Made by a program: the position numbers and the translations under genes
Notes under the pieces: generated by a model
Seen by the model: the letters and a program-made list of their open reading frames with translations, nothing else
Told to the model about the DNA's origin: nothing
The model's database searches: none
Assembly: GCA_022448265.1 (NCBI GenBank)
Contig: JAKVCC010000012.1
Span: 62,001 to 126,000 of the forward strand
From: Pirellulales bacterium
GTDB taxonomy: Bacteria; Planctomycetota; Planctomycetia; Pirellulales; Lacipirellulaceae
DNA: 64,000 bases
Direction of reading: 5' to 3'
Part shown: piece by piece, positions 25,133 through 33,495 of the stretch
Layout of the letters: each line of letters opens with the position of its first letter
Position numbering within the stretch: the stretch's first letter is position 1

Positions 25133-26209
25133 TCAATCTGAGCGCTGGGAGGCCTCACTGGCCTCAACGGTAATCCGCATATTCTCGCGACGAAATCGCA
25201 AACCGGCTGGCGCGAGGATGCCCTGAAGCAATTCATCCAGGTCCGCATTCTGCACTTCGCACGAGATTATCTTATTTCGTACCGAATTGCGGGAGGCGAC
25301 CAGCCTCTGATCCCAGCTAACCTCCAACTCCAATTGCCCCGCGAGCTGATCCAATACGCGACCGATGGGCTGGTTTTGAATCTTGAGGCTATAAACCTGC
25401 TGGGCCTTGACCTGTTGAGGACGCAGCTTAGCCCGCGGCCGGTTGGTGGCGGGCGGGTTGGTGTGGACCAAGGGGCGACCGATGGGAATCACGGTGAGCC
25501 GCTTGCCGTCCTGCGAAATCTGGCACGTCAAGTCGAAGCCAATCAGGATGAGGACCGCCCGATCGACGACTGACAGGGGCGGCAACCTTTGCTTCGGCCA
25601 AAGATCGTGCGGAATCGCCTTGTCGTGATCAAGTCGAATTTCGGCGGAGCTTAGCAACTCTCCGAGCAGCGCTCTGGGTTCACTGAGACGGGGCCAGGAG
25701 AGAGGTTCTGTTTTCAGCCAGCGGTGCCGCCGAGTCGGGCTAATTTTATTGACGGCCTTGCGCGCTTGGCGAGACAGCGTTGCCAATTCTAGCGATGCAT
25801 GCGGTGGGCCTACGTAGACGAGCGGTCCAAATTGGACCGCGCCAAGTTGATACTGCGCCGCAATGTCCTGGAAGGCTTGTAATAGGGACCTATTGCTGAG
25901 CTTGGCATCGATCCGCTGCGCGGTGTCGACTCGCCGATCGATCCACAGCGTAATCTGGTGCGCCGTGGCGAGACGCATTAGGGCCTGGCCCAACTCTTGT
26001 CCTTGCCACGTGAGACTAACCGGCTGCCGTAGCCGACGTTCGAGCTCGCGCCGGTCTTGCGCTGAGGTGCTCGCAGCCAGGGGCAGGACTGGGAAGATCC
26101 CAACCACCATGAAAAGCAAAAGTTTTACAGCCGAGTTGCCAGGCGTGTTCAACCTGGCTGCCCGACAGCCGATCAAATAACTCACTCCTGCAGAGGTCCA
26201 GTTTCTCAC
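25133..26209 (-). CDS. Exported STN-domain (secretin/TonB N-terminus type) protein
   Basis: The protein has 358 residues from a GTG at 26209; a later start nearer the hydrophobic segment (KLLLFMVVGIFPVLPLAAS, about 29-47) is possible. A signal peptide is followed by two STN-like units: VSLTWQGQELGQALMRLATAH with TLWIDRRVD, and SLKIQNQPIGRVLDQLAGQL with LEVSWDQ, each ending in a strand such as LDELLQGILAPAGLRFRREN. In secretins and TonB receptors this fold is a periplasmic plug or docking domain, but here no barrel follows, so the protein stands alone. Planctomycetes have several such proteins; function unknown. It is isolated on the minus strand and divergent from the HEAT/TPR gene at 26509, with a 299-base gap that shows no recognised site. 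Confidence 0.75.
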   Translation of the reverse strand: MRNWTSAGVSYLIGCRAARLNTPGNSAVKLLLFMVVGIFPVLPLAASTSAQDRRELERRLRQPVSLTWQGQELGQALMRLATAHQITLWIDRRVDTAQRIDAKLSNRSLLQAFQDIAAQYQLGAVQFGPLVYVGPPHASLELATLSRQARKAVNKISPTRRHRWLKTEPLSWPRLSEPRALLGELLSSAEIRLDHDKAIPHDLWPKQRLPPLSVVDRAVLILIGFDLTCQISQDGKRLTVIPIGRPLVHTNPPATNRPRAKLRPQQVKAQQVYSLKIQNQPIGRVLDQLAGQLELEVSWDQRLVASRNSVRNKIISCEVQNADLDELLQGILAPAGLRFRRENMRITVEASEASQRSD

Positions 26210-26508
26210 TCACAGGCCCTTTCTTTCGCATTCCATTGTAGCCGATGTATTCGAATTAGCGGCGCCAATCCCGCTGGAATTTTATGGAAAAGTTTTCTCA
26301 GACTTCTGCTGTTATGGCGGAGTACGCGGTTTTTTTCTACGCCGATTCACTGAGGGGGGCCAGCTGCGGCTTTCCAACAATTATCCCGAAAATCAACACA
26401 GGAGCATCCGCTCCCAACGGTGCAGAACGGGCGCTGTCTCAGGAGTAATAGCTATAAGAAATGACAAATTCGTTGAGAAAACGGAAACGACAATTACACT
26501 AAAAAAGT

Positions 26509-27171
26509 ATGAGTTATTCATTTTCACAGCGCCCGTTGCTCGTGCTCCATTACGAGAGTTATCTGGAGGAGCAGGATATTGGCACCTATATTCGTAGCGT
26601 CCGCGAGAGCTATACCATCGGCGGGCTCCAGCGGGTGGCCAGTTCCGGTGGTCGCTCCGCGCGTCGGGGTGCCGTGCTTGCTTTGGGCCGTTTGGCTGAT
26701 TACTCCGCAAATACTACCTTGGGTAGGGCCTTAGTCGATAGTGATCGGGGTGTGCGCACACTGGCGGAAGATGGCATTTGGCGACTGTGGATGCGCGTGG
26801 GCACCCCGGCCCAGCAGCGCCATATCGATGCGATTCAGCAGCATTTGGAGGAGCAGGGTTACGAACATGTGGTTCAGCTAGCAACTGCCCTGGTACAAGA
26901 CGCTCCCTGGATTTCCCAAGGCTGGTACTACCGTGGGAAAGCTTTTTTTCAAATGGAGCAGTATGAGGCCGCTACCCGCGATTGCCACCAGGCGCTGGAG
27001 ATAAATGCATTTCACTTTATGGCCGCCTCAGTTATGGGCCAGGCCTATCAGCTCATGGCCAACCCGATCGCAGCGCTTGAATCCTTTCGCCGCGCGTTGA
27101 GACTCAATCCCAACATGGAAGAAGTTCGCGCCCAAGTTATCCACTTGCAGCGGACGCTCAAAGGGAAATAG
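26509..27171 (+). CDS. HEAT/TPR repeat protein
   Basis: The protein has 220 residues and no signal peptide. The first half contains HEAT-like helices (RSARRGAVLALGRLADYSAN, then LGRALVDSDRGVRTLAEDGI). The second half has TPR units: VVQLATALVQDAPWISQGWY, YRGKAFFQMEQYEAATRDCH and MGQAYQLMANPIAALESFRR, ending in a third helix pair. Both repeat types are protein-binding scaffolds. Such HEAT-then-TPR proteins are widespread and conserved in planctomycetes without known function. The ATG at 26509 follows an A-rich stretch without a clear ribosome site. It is convergent with the next TPR gene, with a 276-base gap in between that holds nothing I can call. Confidence 0.75.
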   Translation: MSYSFSQRPLLVLHYESYLEEQDIGTYIRSVRESYTIGGLQRVASSGGRSARRGAVLALGRLADYSANTTLGRALVDSDRGVRTLAEDGIWRLWMRVGTPAQQRHIDAIQQHLEEQGYEHVVQLATALVQDAPWISQGWYYRGKAFFQMEQYEAATRDCHQALEINAFHFMAASVMGQAYQLMANPIAALESFRRALRLNPNMEEVRAQVIHLQRTLKGK

Positions 27172-27447
27172 GCTAATGCAGGGTGTAGCGGCCTGCGAGG
27201 CTGCCAATCCCGTAGCCGGTGGGGAAAAATCTGGCCTGAGAAAAAAATCTAATCTGCAGCAGTCTGCGAAGGCAAAAACGGATTCGACTTGCGGTTGCAG
27301 TTGGGAGTGGATTGGATAAGGCCAGAGACGTGAGAGCCAGTCATGCCAGGACCCCTTCGCCAGAGCGCGTTCACGTTAGTTTAGTGGTGCGCAAGCGACT
27401 AGTCGGCGCCCAGTCGTCGTGCCTGCCTAGGGATCTGACGTAGGGCG

Positions 27448-28086
27448 TCAGGGTTTCCACTTGCGTTGGAGTAAATGGATTTTTGCGACATCGTGCATGG
27501 TGTGCTGCATCAGATTTGCGGCAGCTGCCTTGCGGATGTGGGCTCGAGCCGGTTCCGCCTTGTTGGCCACCTCGTAATAAAGCCCCAAGTATAGGTGCGC
27601 GTACATGCGAGCTGCTTTGGTGCCAGCCCTTTCCGCCGCGCGAATCACCGTAATTTCCGGCCCACGACCGGCATAGAAGTCGTAGATTTCCGACATGGGA
27701 ATGCGGCGGTCGCGCGTCGTATCGATTCGGATCAGCGACTTGCGTGCTGCTTCTATTCCTTCGAGGCGCGCCACGCACAGGAAATGCCAGGCCGCGTTTT
27801 CTACGTCATGCGGGTTAACCGTCTGGTGCAACTCGAATTGCTGGCGTCCCTCGTCGAATTTGCCTGCGTAGTAGTGGCTGATTCCGAGTTGCCACAAACG
27901 GGGCGCTCTGTGAGGATCCAGTTTGGCGGCCTGCTGGAAGTCGCGAATCGATTCAGCAACCTGGTTGTCGCGGAATCGCTGCATACCCCGCCCCACATAT
28001 TGCGACGCCGATTCTAGCGCCTCGTCACCAACCACCGAGGTTGTCGCCCCCAGCAGGATCGTTAATGCTACGCTACGGGTGTCCAT
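27448..28086 (-). CDS. Exported TPR protein
   Basis: The protein has 212 residues from the ATG at 28086, which has an excellent ribosome site (AAGGAGG, eight bases upstream). The first 20 residues (MDTRSVALTILLGATTSVVG) are a plausible signal peptide. TPR-like units follow: VGRGMQRFRDNQVAESIRDF with QQAAKLDPHRAPRLWQLGIS, and HYYAGKFDEGRQQFELHQTV. A more divergent C-terminal part contains MYAHLYLGLYYEVANKAEPA. This arrangement matches small planctomycete proteins that resemble NlpI-type periplasmic TPR lipoproteins, but no lipobox is present here. The gene is flanked on its 5' side by the decayed sulfatase region. Confidence 0.8.
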   Translation of the reverse strand: MDTRSVALTILLGATTSVVGDEALESASQYVGRGMQRFRDNQVAESIRDFQQAAKLDPHRAPRLWQLGISHYYAGKFDEGRQQFELHQTVNPHDVENAAWHFLCVARLEGIEAARKSLIRIDTTRDRRIPMSEIYDFYAGRGPEITVIRAAERAGTKAARMYAHLYLGLYYEVANKAEPARAHIRKAAAANLMQHTMHDVAKIHLLQRKWKP

Positions 28087-28477
28087 TGGGCCGGCCTCCT
28101 TAGTTGCCTGGCGCAAAGCATAGCAAATCCAGTCGACGAGGTCGAACCATACCTTTTGATCTTTGCGATTGGGTTAGCAAAGCTCATTCTGATATTCGAC
28201 AACACGCGGCTAGGGCAGATTCTCTTTGGTGTAAAGCAGCGGCTCGATCATTCGTTTCAAGGGGTAATCGGCGCTGCAGCTGAAAAACATGCTGCACAAG
28301 TTCTTTGGTGAAAATAGGACAAACATGTCTGAGCATTACCATCCTGTTCATCGAGGCATAGACAAAGCTGTGATGTCCATTGATTACGGACCTTGCCCTG
28401 CTTTCGTACCAGTCTTAGCAAGAAAATCAGGGTTAAGGTTTTCGCTGTTCTTTTGAAGTGAGGCCGTAGGCTTTAGT

Positions 28478-28800
28478 TCCCAAACCTGGTCGAATTGTGC
28501 AGGTTGCCAAAAGACCTCACCTGGAAGGGCTATTCCTAGTGTCCCAGCTCCAGGATCCTACGACACCTCGGGATCGAACCGTGATCACTTCGTGTTATTT
28601 CGGAAACCAATTTATCCGTTTCCGTGATTGGCGATTGATTATTTGTGCAACGGGGGCCAGGAACTCTACGGCCATCACATCGGTCCCGATGAATTTCACG
28701 GCCTAGCAAACGATTTCCGCCACAAGAAGTTACGCAACCGGCTTGTGCAATGGCTGCCCAAAAAAACGCACCTGAATTTAAAGCCAAGTCAGAGCGGTCC
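28478..28800 (+). pseudogene. Decayed 3' end of a sulfatase gene
   Basis: Three frames together reproduce the C-terminus of planctomycete type I sulfatases. FPNLVELCRLPK (near 28478-28513) matches the usual PTLVELCGLP. After a shift, RPHLEGLFLVSQLQDPTTPR and DRTVITSCYFGNQFIRFRDW match the LEG-x-SL-x-P-QL-x-DPT and RSERWRYI region. After a second shift near 28640, NGGQELYGHHIGPDEFHGLA and RHKKLRNRLVQWLPKKTH match the ELYDH-x-x-DP-x-EW-x-NLA and WLPK end. A stop also precedes the first segment. The catalytic Cys/Ser-x-Pro-x-Arg part is absent. The 928-base gap 28087-29014 holds no other gene; an older sulfatase locus has decayed here. Confidence 0.8.
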
Positions 28801-29014
28801 CGACTGCGTTTACGTTCAACCGGGCGTTTCCCATGACGTGTTGCCCTAAGTACAGCTGGAAAACGAAGTCCGGTTTATAAAGCTATACTTAGCGTTCTCT
28901 CCGATGCGTCGCTTGAAGACTGGGGGCTTTGCTGGCCAATCAGCTTAGGCAGATAGTTCCCGTGACTTAGCGTTTGCCTTTGTGTGTGCGGAAAATGTTC
29001 TCTATACAACCGCC

Positions 29015-29449
29015 CTACCCTTTGTTGTGGTATTTCACCTGAAAGTTAGCTTCATTGTTTTTTTCTTTGACTTCAAGCCTCAGCGGCGTTGTCCCTTCGT
29101 CGGCAAATGTAACACTGACATCGCCCCCGTGATCATGTTTTTCTTTGGGAATCTTGTCGTAAAATATGAACTGCTTAACAATCACCCTGTACTCCCCGGC
29201 ACAGGCACCATCATCTTGACCAATCGTGGAAAGACTATAAGTGCCATCAGAGTTAATGGTTCCGTTTGCGGTCAAATTTCCGCGGATTGGGACAAACTCA
29301 ATCACGCCGGTGCGCACCGGGGCGCCGTCGGGGAACGTCACCTTTCCAGTCACCCGGAACCGAGGCGGATATTTGTCTTTCTTGCAACCATTCAACAAGA
29401 GGGCCGCCATGATGGTATAGGCAAGAAGAAGTCTAGTGAAAACCATCAT
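29015..29449 (-). CDS. Small lipoprotein with carboxypeptidase-regulatory-like fold
   Basis: The protein has 144 residues. A lipoprotein signal is clear: LLLAYTIMAALLLNGCKKDK, with Cys22 the lipidation site. The mature part starts FRVTGKVTFPDGAPVRTGVI and continues with EFVPIRG, TINSDGTYSLST and GACAGEYRVIVKQF, the same plan as the lipoprotein at 1559. The start codon overlaps the 3' end of the DUF1559 gene upstream by 17 bases, so the two are an operon. Such pairs are typical in planctomycetes. The function is unknown; a role at the membrane next to the pilin-like partner is inferred from the repeated association. Confidence 0.82.
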   Translation of the reverse strand: MMVFTRLLLAYTIMAALLLNGCKKDKYPPRFRVTGKVTFPDGAPVRTGVIEFVPIRGNLTANGTINSDGTYSLSTIGQDDGACAGEYRVIVKQFIFYDKIPKEKHDHGGDVSVTFADEGTTPLRLEVKEKNNEANFQVKYHNKG

Positions 29450-30422
29450 AGTTTATGATTTCGCTATCTGCTCGATGACAAAGTCGACCCAGGGTAATGG
29501 TGTCGATGGTGTTTGAAATGGACTGTACGCTCCCGTCCGCCATCGCAAAATTACAGATCTGAGGATGAGAGCTGCCAAACTGAAAAACAACAGGTTCATC
29601 CTGGAATTGATTTCGAACAATTGGAACACCGGGCCCACCAACTCGAGCGATAGAGGGAAAATATAGGCTGGAATAGATGGGACCATCAAGGGGTGGCATC
29701 TTAAACTTGTTTGGTGGAATATGTTTCTCTCCTATGAGAAACGTATTGCTCGTTCCATCCAATAAACTTGCAAGATTTATACGATCGGTCCAGCCAACGG
29801 ATTTTCCGCCTGTGCACATTGGCCGAACACTAATAATAGAACCGGTCCCATTGCCCGCGTAGTAAAAATCAGTACTTTCACCCAGCCACCCAGAAGAAAC
29901 ATCACCATGGTTGGCAGCGTAATCTCCAAGTGCCGCCCTCGGAACTCGCCTGGTGACGCCACCGCAACCACAGGGCAGTGTCTCAGTAAAAATCTGTTCT
30001 TCTGAAACTGCAGTTGCAGAATTTCGTCGACTTGGGCAAATAAAAATGGAAAGAGCCTGCTCGACGGACTCTTTGGGTGCCGATTCGAAACTGTCGAAAA
30101 GATCGAAGCCGTCAAAAAGATTGGTCTGTTCAATAAACGGCATGATATGGACGAACCAGGATGGCTGATCCAATGCACAGTTATGCTCTTCGGGTTCGCC
30201 TGGCCGAGTGGCAAAACGGGCAGGGGGAAGTATTTTTCGAATGTCGTGATAATTGCATACAGACAAAGCTATTTGTTTTAAATTATTTTGACAGTTAATT
30301 TGTTTTGCAGCTTCCCTTGCGGACTGTACGGCTGGAAGCAACAGGCTGGTCAAGATGCCGGTGATTGCAATCACAACCAAAAGTTCAACCAGCGTAAATG
30401 CGCTCTTGTAAACTGATTTCAT
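29433..30422 (-). CDS. DUF1559 protein with prepilin-type N-terminus
   Basis: The protein has 329 residues. The leader is short (MKSVYKS), then AFTLVELLVVIAITGILTSL is the type IV prepilin cleavage site and membrane helix, followed by LLPAVQSAREAAKQINCQNN, the DUF1559 signature. A region of CICPSRR type (LSIFICPSRR) and DGTSNTFLIGEKH are conserved. The C-terminus has QICNFAMADGSVQSISNTID, which matches the H-x9-DG type end of the family. It is clearer than the copy at 2373, which has a longer leader. It is followed by an overlapping lipoprotein gene. Base composition is lower in GC than the neighbours, with TTT/AAA-rich codons, which hints at recent arrival or relaxed selection. Confidence 0.92.
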   Translation of the reverse strand: MKSVYKSAFTLVELLVVIAITGILTSLLLPAVQSAREAAKQINCQNNLKQIALSVCNYHDIRKILPPARFATRPGEPEEHNCALDQPSWFVHIMPFIEQTNLFDGFDLFDSFESAPKESVEQALSIFICPSRRNSATAVSEEQIFTETLPCGCGGVTRRVPRAALGDYAANHGDVSSGWLGESTDFYYAGNGTGSIISVRPMCTGGKSVGWTDRINLASLLDGTSNTFLIGEKHIPPNKFKMPPLDGPIYSSLYFPSIARVGGPGVPIVRNQFQDEPVVFQFGSSHPQICNFAMADGSVQSISNTIDTITLGRLCHRADSEIINYDGFH

Positions 30423-30751
30423 CTCGGACCTCTAAATCACGCTGAAGTCAATAATTTAAAACACTAAATAATGCATAGGATGTCCCTAAGAATACAATAT
30501 ATTTTGGTCGTCGCATTCCCAATATTTTCACAAAACTACAAGAAAATTAGCGTGCACCTTCTCTCTACATGGGGCAAGTGCAAAGCCATGGCCCAAAGCC
30601 TCCCGTTGTACGTGGCGATATCTTGCAACTTCATCGGTCAGAATTCTTTCTGAGCTAAAGCTCGCGCCGGATTCTCTTGGATATCCTGGTGCTTTTCATT
30701 GAGGTAAGGCCAGAGGCCCCAGCTGCGGTGAAATGCCGCACTTGCAGATAT

Positions 30752-30769
30752 AGTATACATATGTATATT
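30752..30769 (+). promoter_or_regulatory. Perfect AT-rich palindrome upstream of imuA
   Basis: TATACATATGTATA at 30754-30767 is a perfect 14-base palindrome, extended by one more matching pair (A30752/T30769) across a mismatch. It lies about 101 bases upstream of the chosen imuA ATG (30871) in an AT-rich, gene-free stretch between divergent genes. In other bacteria this cassette is repressed by LexA, so an SOS operator is a candidate role, but the sequence is unlike the LexA boxes I know. Confidence 0.4.
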
Positions 30770-30870
30770 TATTCAGAATAATGCTTTCCGGCTCTGTGAA
30801 GTGGGTTGGGGTTGTCTGTATTAGTCTCTCGTGTGTTTTCGTCTCTCATTCATTTCAGGAACCGGTTTCC

Positions 30871-31773
30871 ATGATGGTCGAATCTACTGCGCCTTTGCTC
30901 CGGCGATCTGCAGTGAACCACTTGCGTGGTTTGCTTGAAGGGCTTGACCCCGGCAGTCAGAACCTTGGCAGCAGTCCAAAAAAAAAATGGTCTTACTTGT
31001 CGAGCGGCTGTCCGGATCTCGATCGGGTATTGCCGGGAGGTGGGATTCGCACAGGTTCCCTCATAGAGTGGTTGGGAGATGGACCTGGGAGTGGTGTTAG
31101 TTTATTGCCTCTGACGATGGTGCGAGCCGTTCAGGAAAACGGCGGCATGGTAGTGATTGTTGATCGTCAGGGTACGGGTTGCCAGGGTAAAGGCCGACAG
31201 GGTAAGGGGCACAGGAGCAATTTTTATCCGCCTGCCGCTGCCGCTTGGGGAATCGACTTAGAAAATATTGTCGTCGTGCATCCGGATAACGATGCCGACC
31301 AGTTGTGGGCAATTGATCAAGCCTTGCGCTGTGCAGATGTGGCAACTGTTATGGCATGGCCTAACCACATCGATAGCCACACGTTCCGGCGCTGGCAGCT
31401 AGCAGCGGAGTCAAGTGGCACAGTAGGTCTTTTTGTGAGGCCATCGCATGTCCAGGGGGAACCGACTTGGGCAAACTTGCGTCTGTTGGTTTCTCCGTTG
31501 ACAGTTTCTTCAAAGACTACGGTTACTCCGAAATCCACGTTGTTACTGTCGTCGTCTCAAAATGCTTTGCCATTTCACAGAGGGCCTTTGCCAGGAAAGC
31601 TACCATCGTTTTTTTGGCGATGGCGAGTGAAAGTATTGAGGTGTCGAGGATTGTGGAGAGATTGGGAAGTGGAATTGGAAGTCGATCAGCGTACAGGTGA
31701 AATTTATGAAGCGAGTGTTGGCAATTTGGCTTCCAGACTGGCCACTGCAACGCCTGGTGAGCAAACGGCCTGA
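30871..31773 (+). CDS. imuA: ImuA-like (RecA-fold) mutagenesis accessory protein
   Basis: ImuA is a RecA-related partner of ImuB and DnaE2 in damage-induced mutagenesis. The protein has 300 residues from the ATG at 30871, ten bases after AGGA; the frame upstream to 30781 would add a hydrophobic segment foreign to the family. It contains KWSYLSSGCPDLDRVLPGGG and RTGSLIEWLGDGPGSGVSLL, where GDGPGSG occupies the Walker A place but lacks the usual GKT. Then come GGMVVIVDRQG and a basic insert (GCQGKGRQGKGHRSN), and NIVVVHPDNDADQLWAIDQA. The absent Walker lysine suggests that ATP hydrolysis is weak or lost. The stop lies 68 bases inside imuB, so the two are translationally linked. Confidence 0.82.
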   Translation: MMVESTAPLLRRSAVNHLRGLLEGLDPGSQNLGSSPKKKWSYLSSGCPDLDRVLPGGGIRTGSLIEWLGDGPGSGVSLLPLTMVRAVQENGGMVVIVDRQGTGCQGKGRQGKGHRSNFYPPAAAAWGIDLENIVVVHPDNDADQLWAIDQALRCADVATVMAWPNHIDSHTFRRWQLAAESSGTVGLFVRPSHVQGEPTWANLRLLVSPLTVSSKTTVTPKSTLLLSSSQNALPFHRGPLPGKLPSFFWRWRVKVLRCRGLWRDWEVELEVDQRTGEIYEASVGNLASRLATATPGEQTA

Positions 31774-33394
31774 ATTAATCGGCCGGCCAGTCATTCTGGA
31801 AAGTGCATCCCACCAAGGGCAGCGCGTGGTAGCTTGTTCGATGCCTGCTTTCGAGCGGGGCATTCGCGTGGGCATGCTCGTAGCAGAAGCGATGGGGCTG
31901 GAGAAATCAGGCTTGAATGGGATCAATGGGCCTAATGGACTTGGCAACTGCCCGGCAAGTCCCCGTGGTCAATTTTCTGCAGAACTGCATCGCGAACCCT
32001 ACGACCCACGGGTCGATTGCAAAAGCCTCGAAAAATTGGCCGACTGGTGCCACCGGTTTAGCCCCACAGTAGGCATCGAAGACAGATCCCCTCCAGAAAC
32101 ACTCTTACTCGACACTACAAATCTAGCCCCCCTTTTTGGTGGCGAAGAGCGCCTCATTGAGCAAGTCGAGCGAGCCATCCGGCGGCTTCGCCTGAGTGCT
32201 CACATTGGCCTAGCAGACAATATTGCGACTGCTTGGGCAGTCACGCACTATGGTTTAATGCGTGTTTGCCATCGGTGCGACACCGACATCCAGTCAGTGA
32301 TAATCCCTGCAAATAACGGAAGCCCTGCAAAAAACCAAAGTTTTTCTCTCGAGTCGTTACCGGTTGCTGCCTTGCGCTTGCCTGAGGATGTGTTGCAGAA
32401 TCTTGCTCGTCTTGGAGTTGAGCAGATTGGTGCCTTGCTTGCGCTGCCACGCGATCAGCTGCTGTCGCGATTCGGACCTTTGCTACTCAAGCGAATCAAC
32501 CAGGCGCTTGGTCTTGAGCTGGAAGTTCCCAGGGCGGTCCGCTCGCCGGTCCACTTCACCGTTCAGTGGTTGCTAGAACATCCGCTATCAAAACAGACCA
32601 TGGTGGAGACGGTGATCGAGCGACTCGTTCGGCAGGTAGTGCAGATGCTTTCGGCGCGCAGCGAAGGTGCGCTGCAGTTGGCGTGTTGGATCGAGTGCCA
32701 AACGGGAGAGCCGGTGTATGTTGAAGCCGGCCTGTTTCGTCCTTCCGATGACGCCACACACATTCTTGAAATTCTCGCTTTGCAGACCGAAAATCTTCGT
32801 CTTCCCGGTCCGGTGACCTCTGTCAAAGTGAGTGTTACGAGGCATGCGCCCTTGGTTAGGCGGCAAGGTTTCCTATTTGAAAAGGGACGGCATTTTGAAC
32901 GTGGAATGAAGTGGAAAAATTCTTCGCAGTTAGTCTCTTTAGTAGATCGACTTGCCGGGCGATTGGGGCGTACGGCAATTGTTCGGTGTTGTTTGCAATA
33001 CGACGCTCAACCTGAGTTGGCCTACCGAGAGGACCCACTCGTAGGGGGCTCGGGTGTAAAAAAGCAAACTGCTTCTAAACACCTGGCTTTAGCGCCACTC
33101 GATCGCCCGCTTCATTGTTTTACTCGACCCGTTCCACTGGAGGCACTTGCGGTAGCCCCTGGTGGGATTCCCATCCGGTTCCAGTTGTACGGTTGCCAGC
33201 ACGATGGGCGACATGAAGTCGGGCGACATGAAGTCGCTAAGCATTGGGGGCCGGAGCGAATCGAGACAGGTTGGTGGCGCAAAGAGGGAGTGCGCCGCGA
33301 CTATTATCGCGTTGAGACGACTGAGGGAAGACGCTTTTGGCTATTTCGGTGCCTGCAAACGCGACACTGGTTCTTGCAGGGAACCTTTGAATGA
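31706..33394 (+). CDS. imuB: ImuB-like Y-family polymerase homologue, probably catalytically dead
   Basis: ImuB bridges ImuA, DnaE2 and the sliding clamp during lesion bypass. The protein has 562 residues from the ATG at 31706, preceded by AGGTGA at six bases. The Y-family shape is present (AIWLPDWPLQRL at the start, ILESASHQGQRVVACSMPAF, LLLDTTNLAPLFGGEERLIE, LARLGVEQIGALLALPRDQL) but the acidic triad of active polymerases, normally in D-x-D-x-FF and S-x-DE motifs, is not there. This is characteristic of ImuB. The C-terminus holds RDYYRVETTEGRRFWLFRCL, conserved in ImuB proteins. The gene overlaps imuA by 68 bases and is followed by dnaE2 after 101 bases. Confidence 0.9.
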   Translation: MKRVLAIWLPDWPLQRLVSKRPELIGRPVILESASHQGQRVVACSMPAFERGIRVGMLVAEAMGLEKSGLNGINGPNGLGNCPASPRGQFSAELHREPYDPRVDCKSLEKLADWCHRFSPTVGIEDRSPPETLLLDTTNLAPLFGGEERLIEQVERAIRRLRLSAHIGLADNIATAWAVTHYGLMRVCHRCDTDIQSVIIPANNGSPAKNQSFSLESLPVAALRLPEDVLQNLARLGVEQIGALLALPRDQLLSRFGPLLLKRINQALGLELEVPRAVRSPVHFTVQWLLEHPLSKQTMVETVIERLVRQVVQMLSARSEGALQLACWIECQTGEPVYVEAGLFRPSDDATHILEILALQTENLRLPGPVTSVKVSVTRHAPLVRRQGFLFEKGRHFERGMKWKNSSQLVSLVDRLAGRLGRTAIVRCCLQYDAQPELAYREDPLVGGSGVKKQTASKHLALAPLDRPLHCFTRPVPLEALAVAPGGIPIRFQLYGCQHDGRHEVGRHEVAKHWGPERIETGWWRKEGVRRDYYRVETTEGRRFWLFRCLQTRHWFLQGTFE

Positions 33395-33495
33395 CAGCAG
33401 TTTACTTTGAAATAGGAGCGAACAGAGTTTTTTTCGTTGCATTTTGACATATTCAGTAGTCCATACCACAGCCAACAGCCGAATTCCATCTCCCA

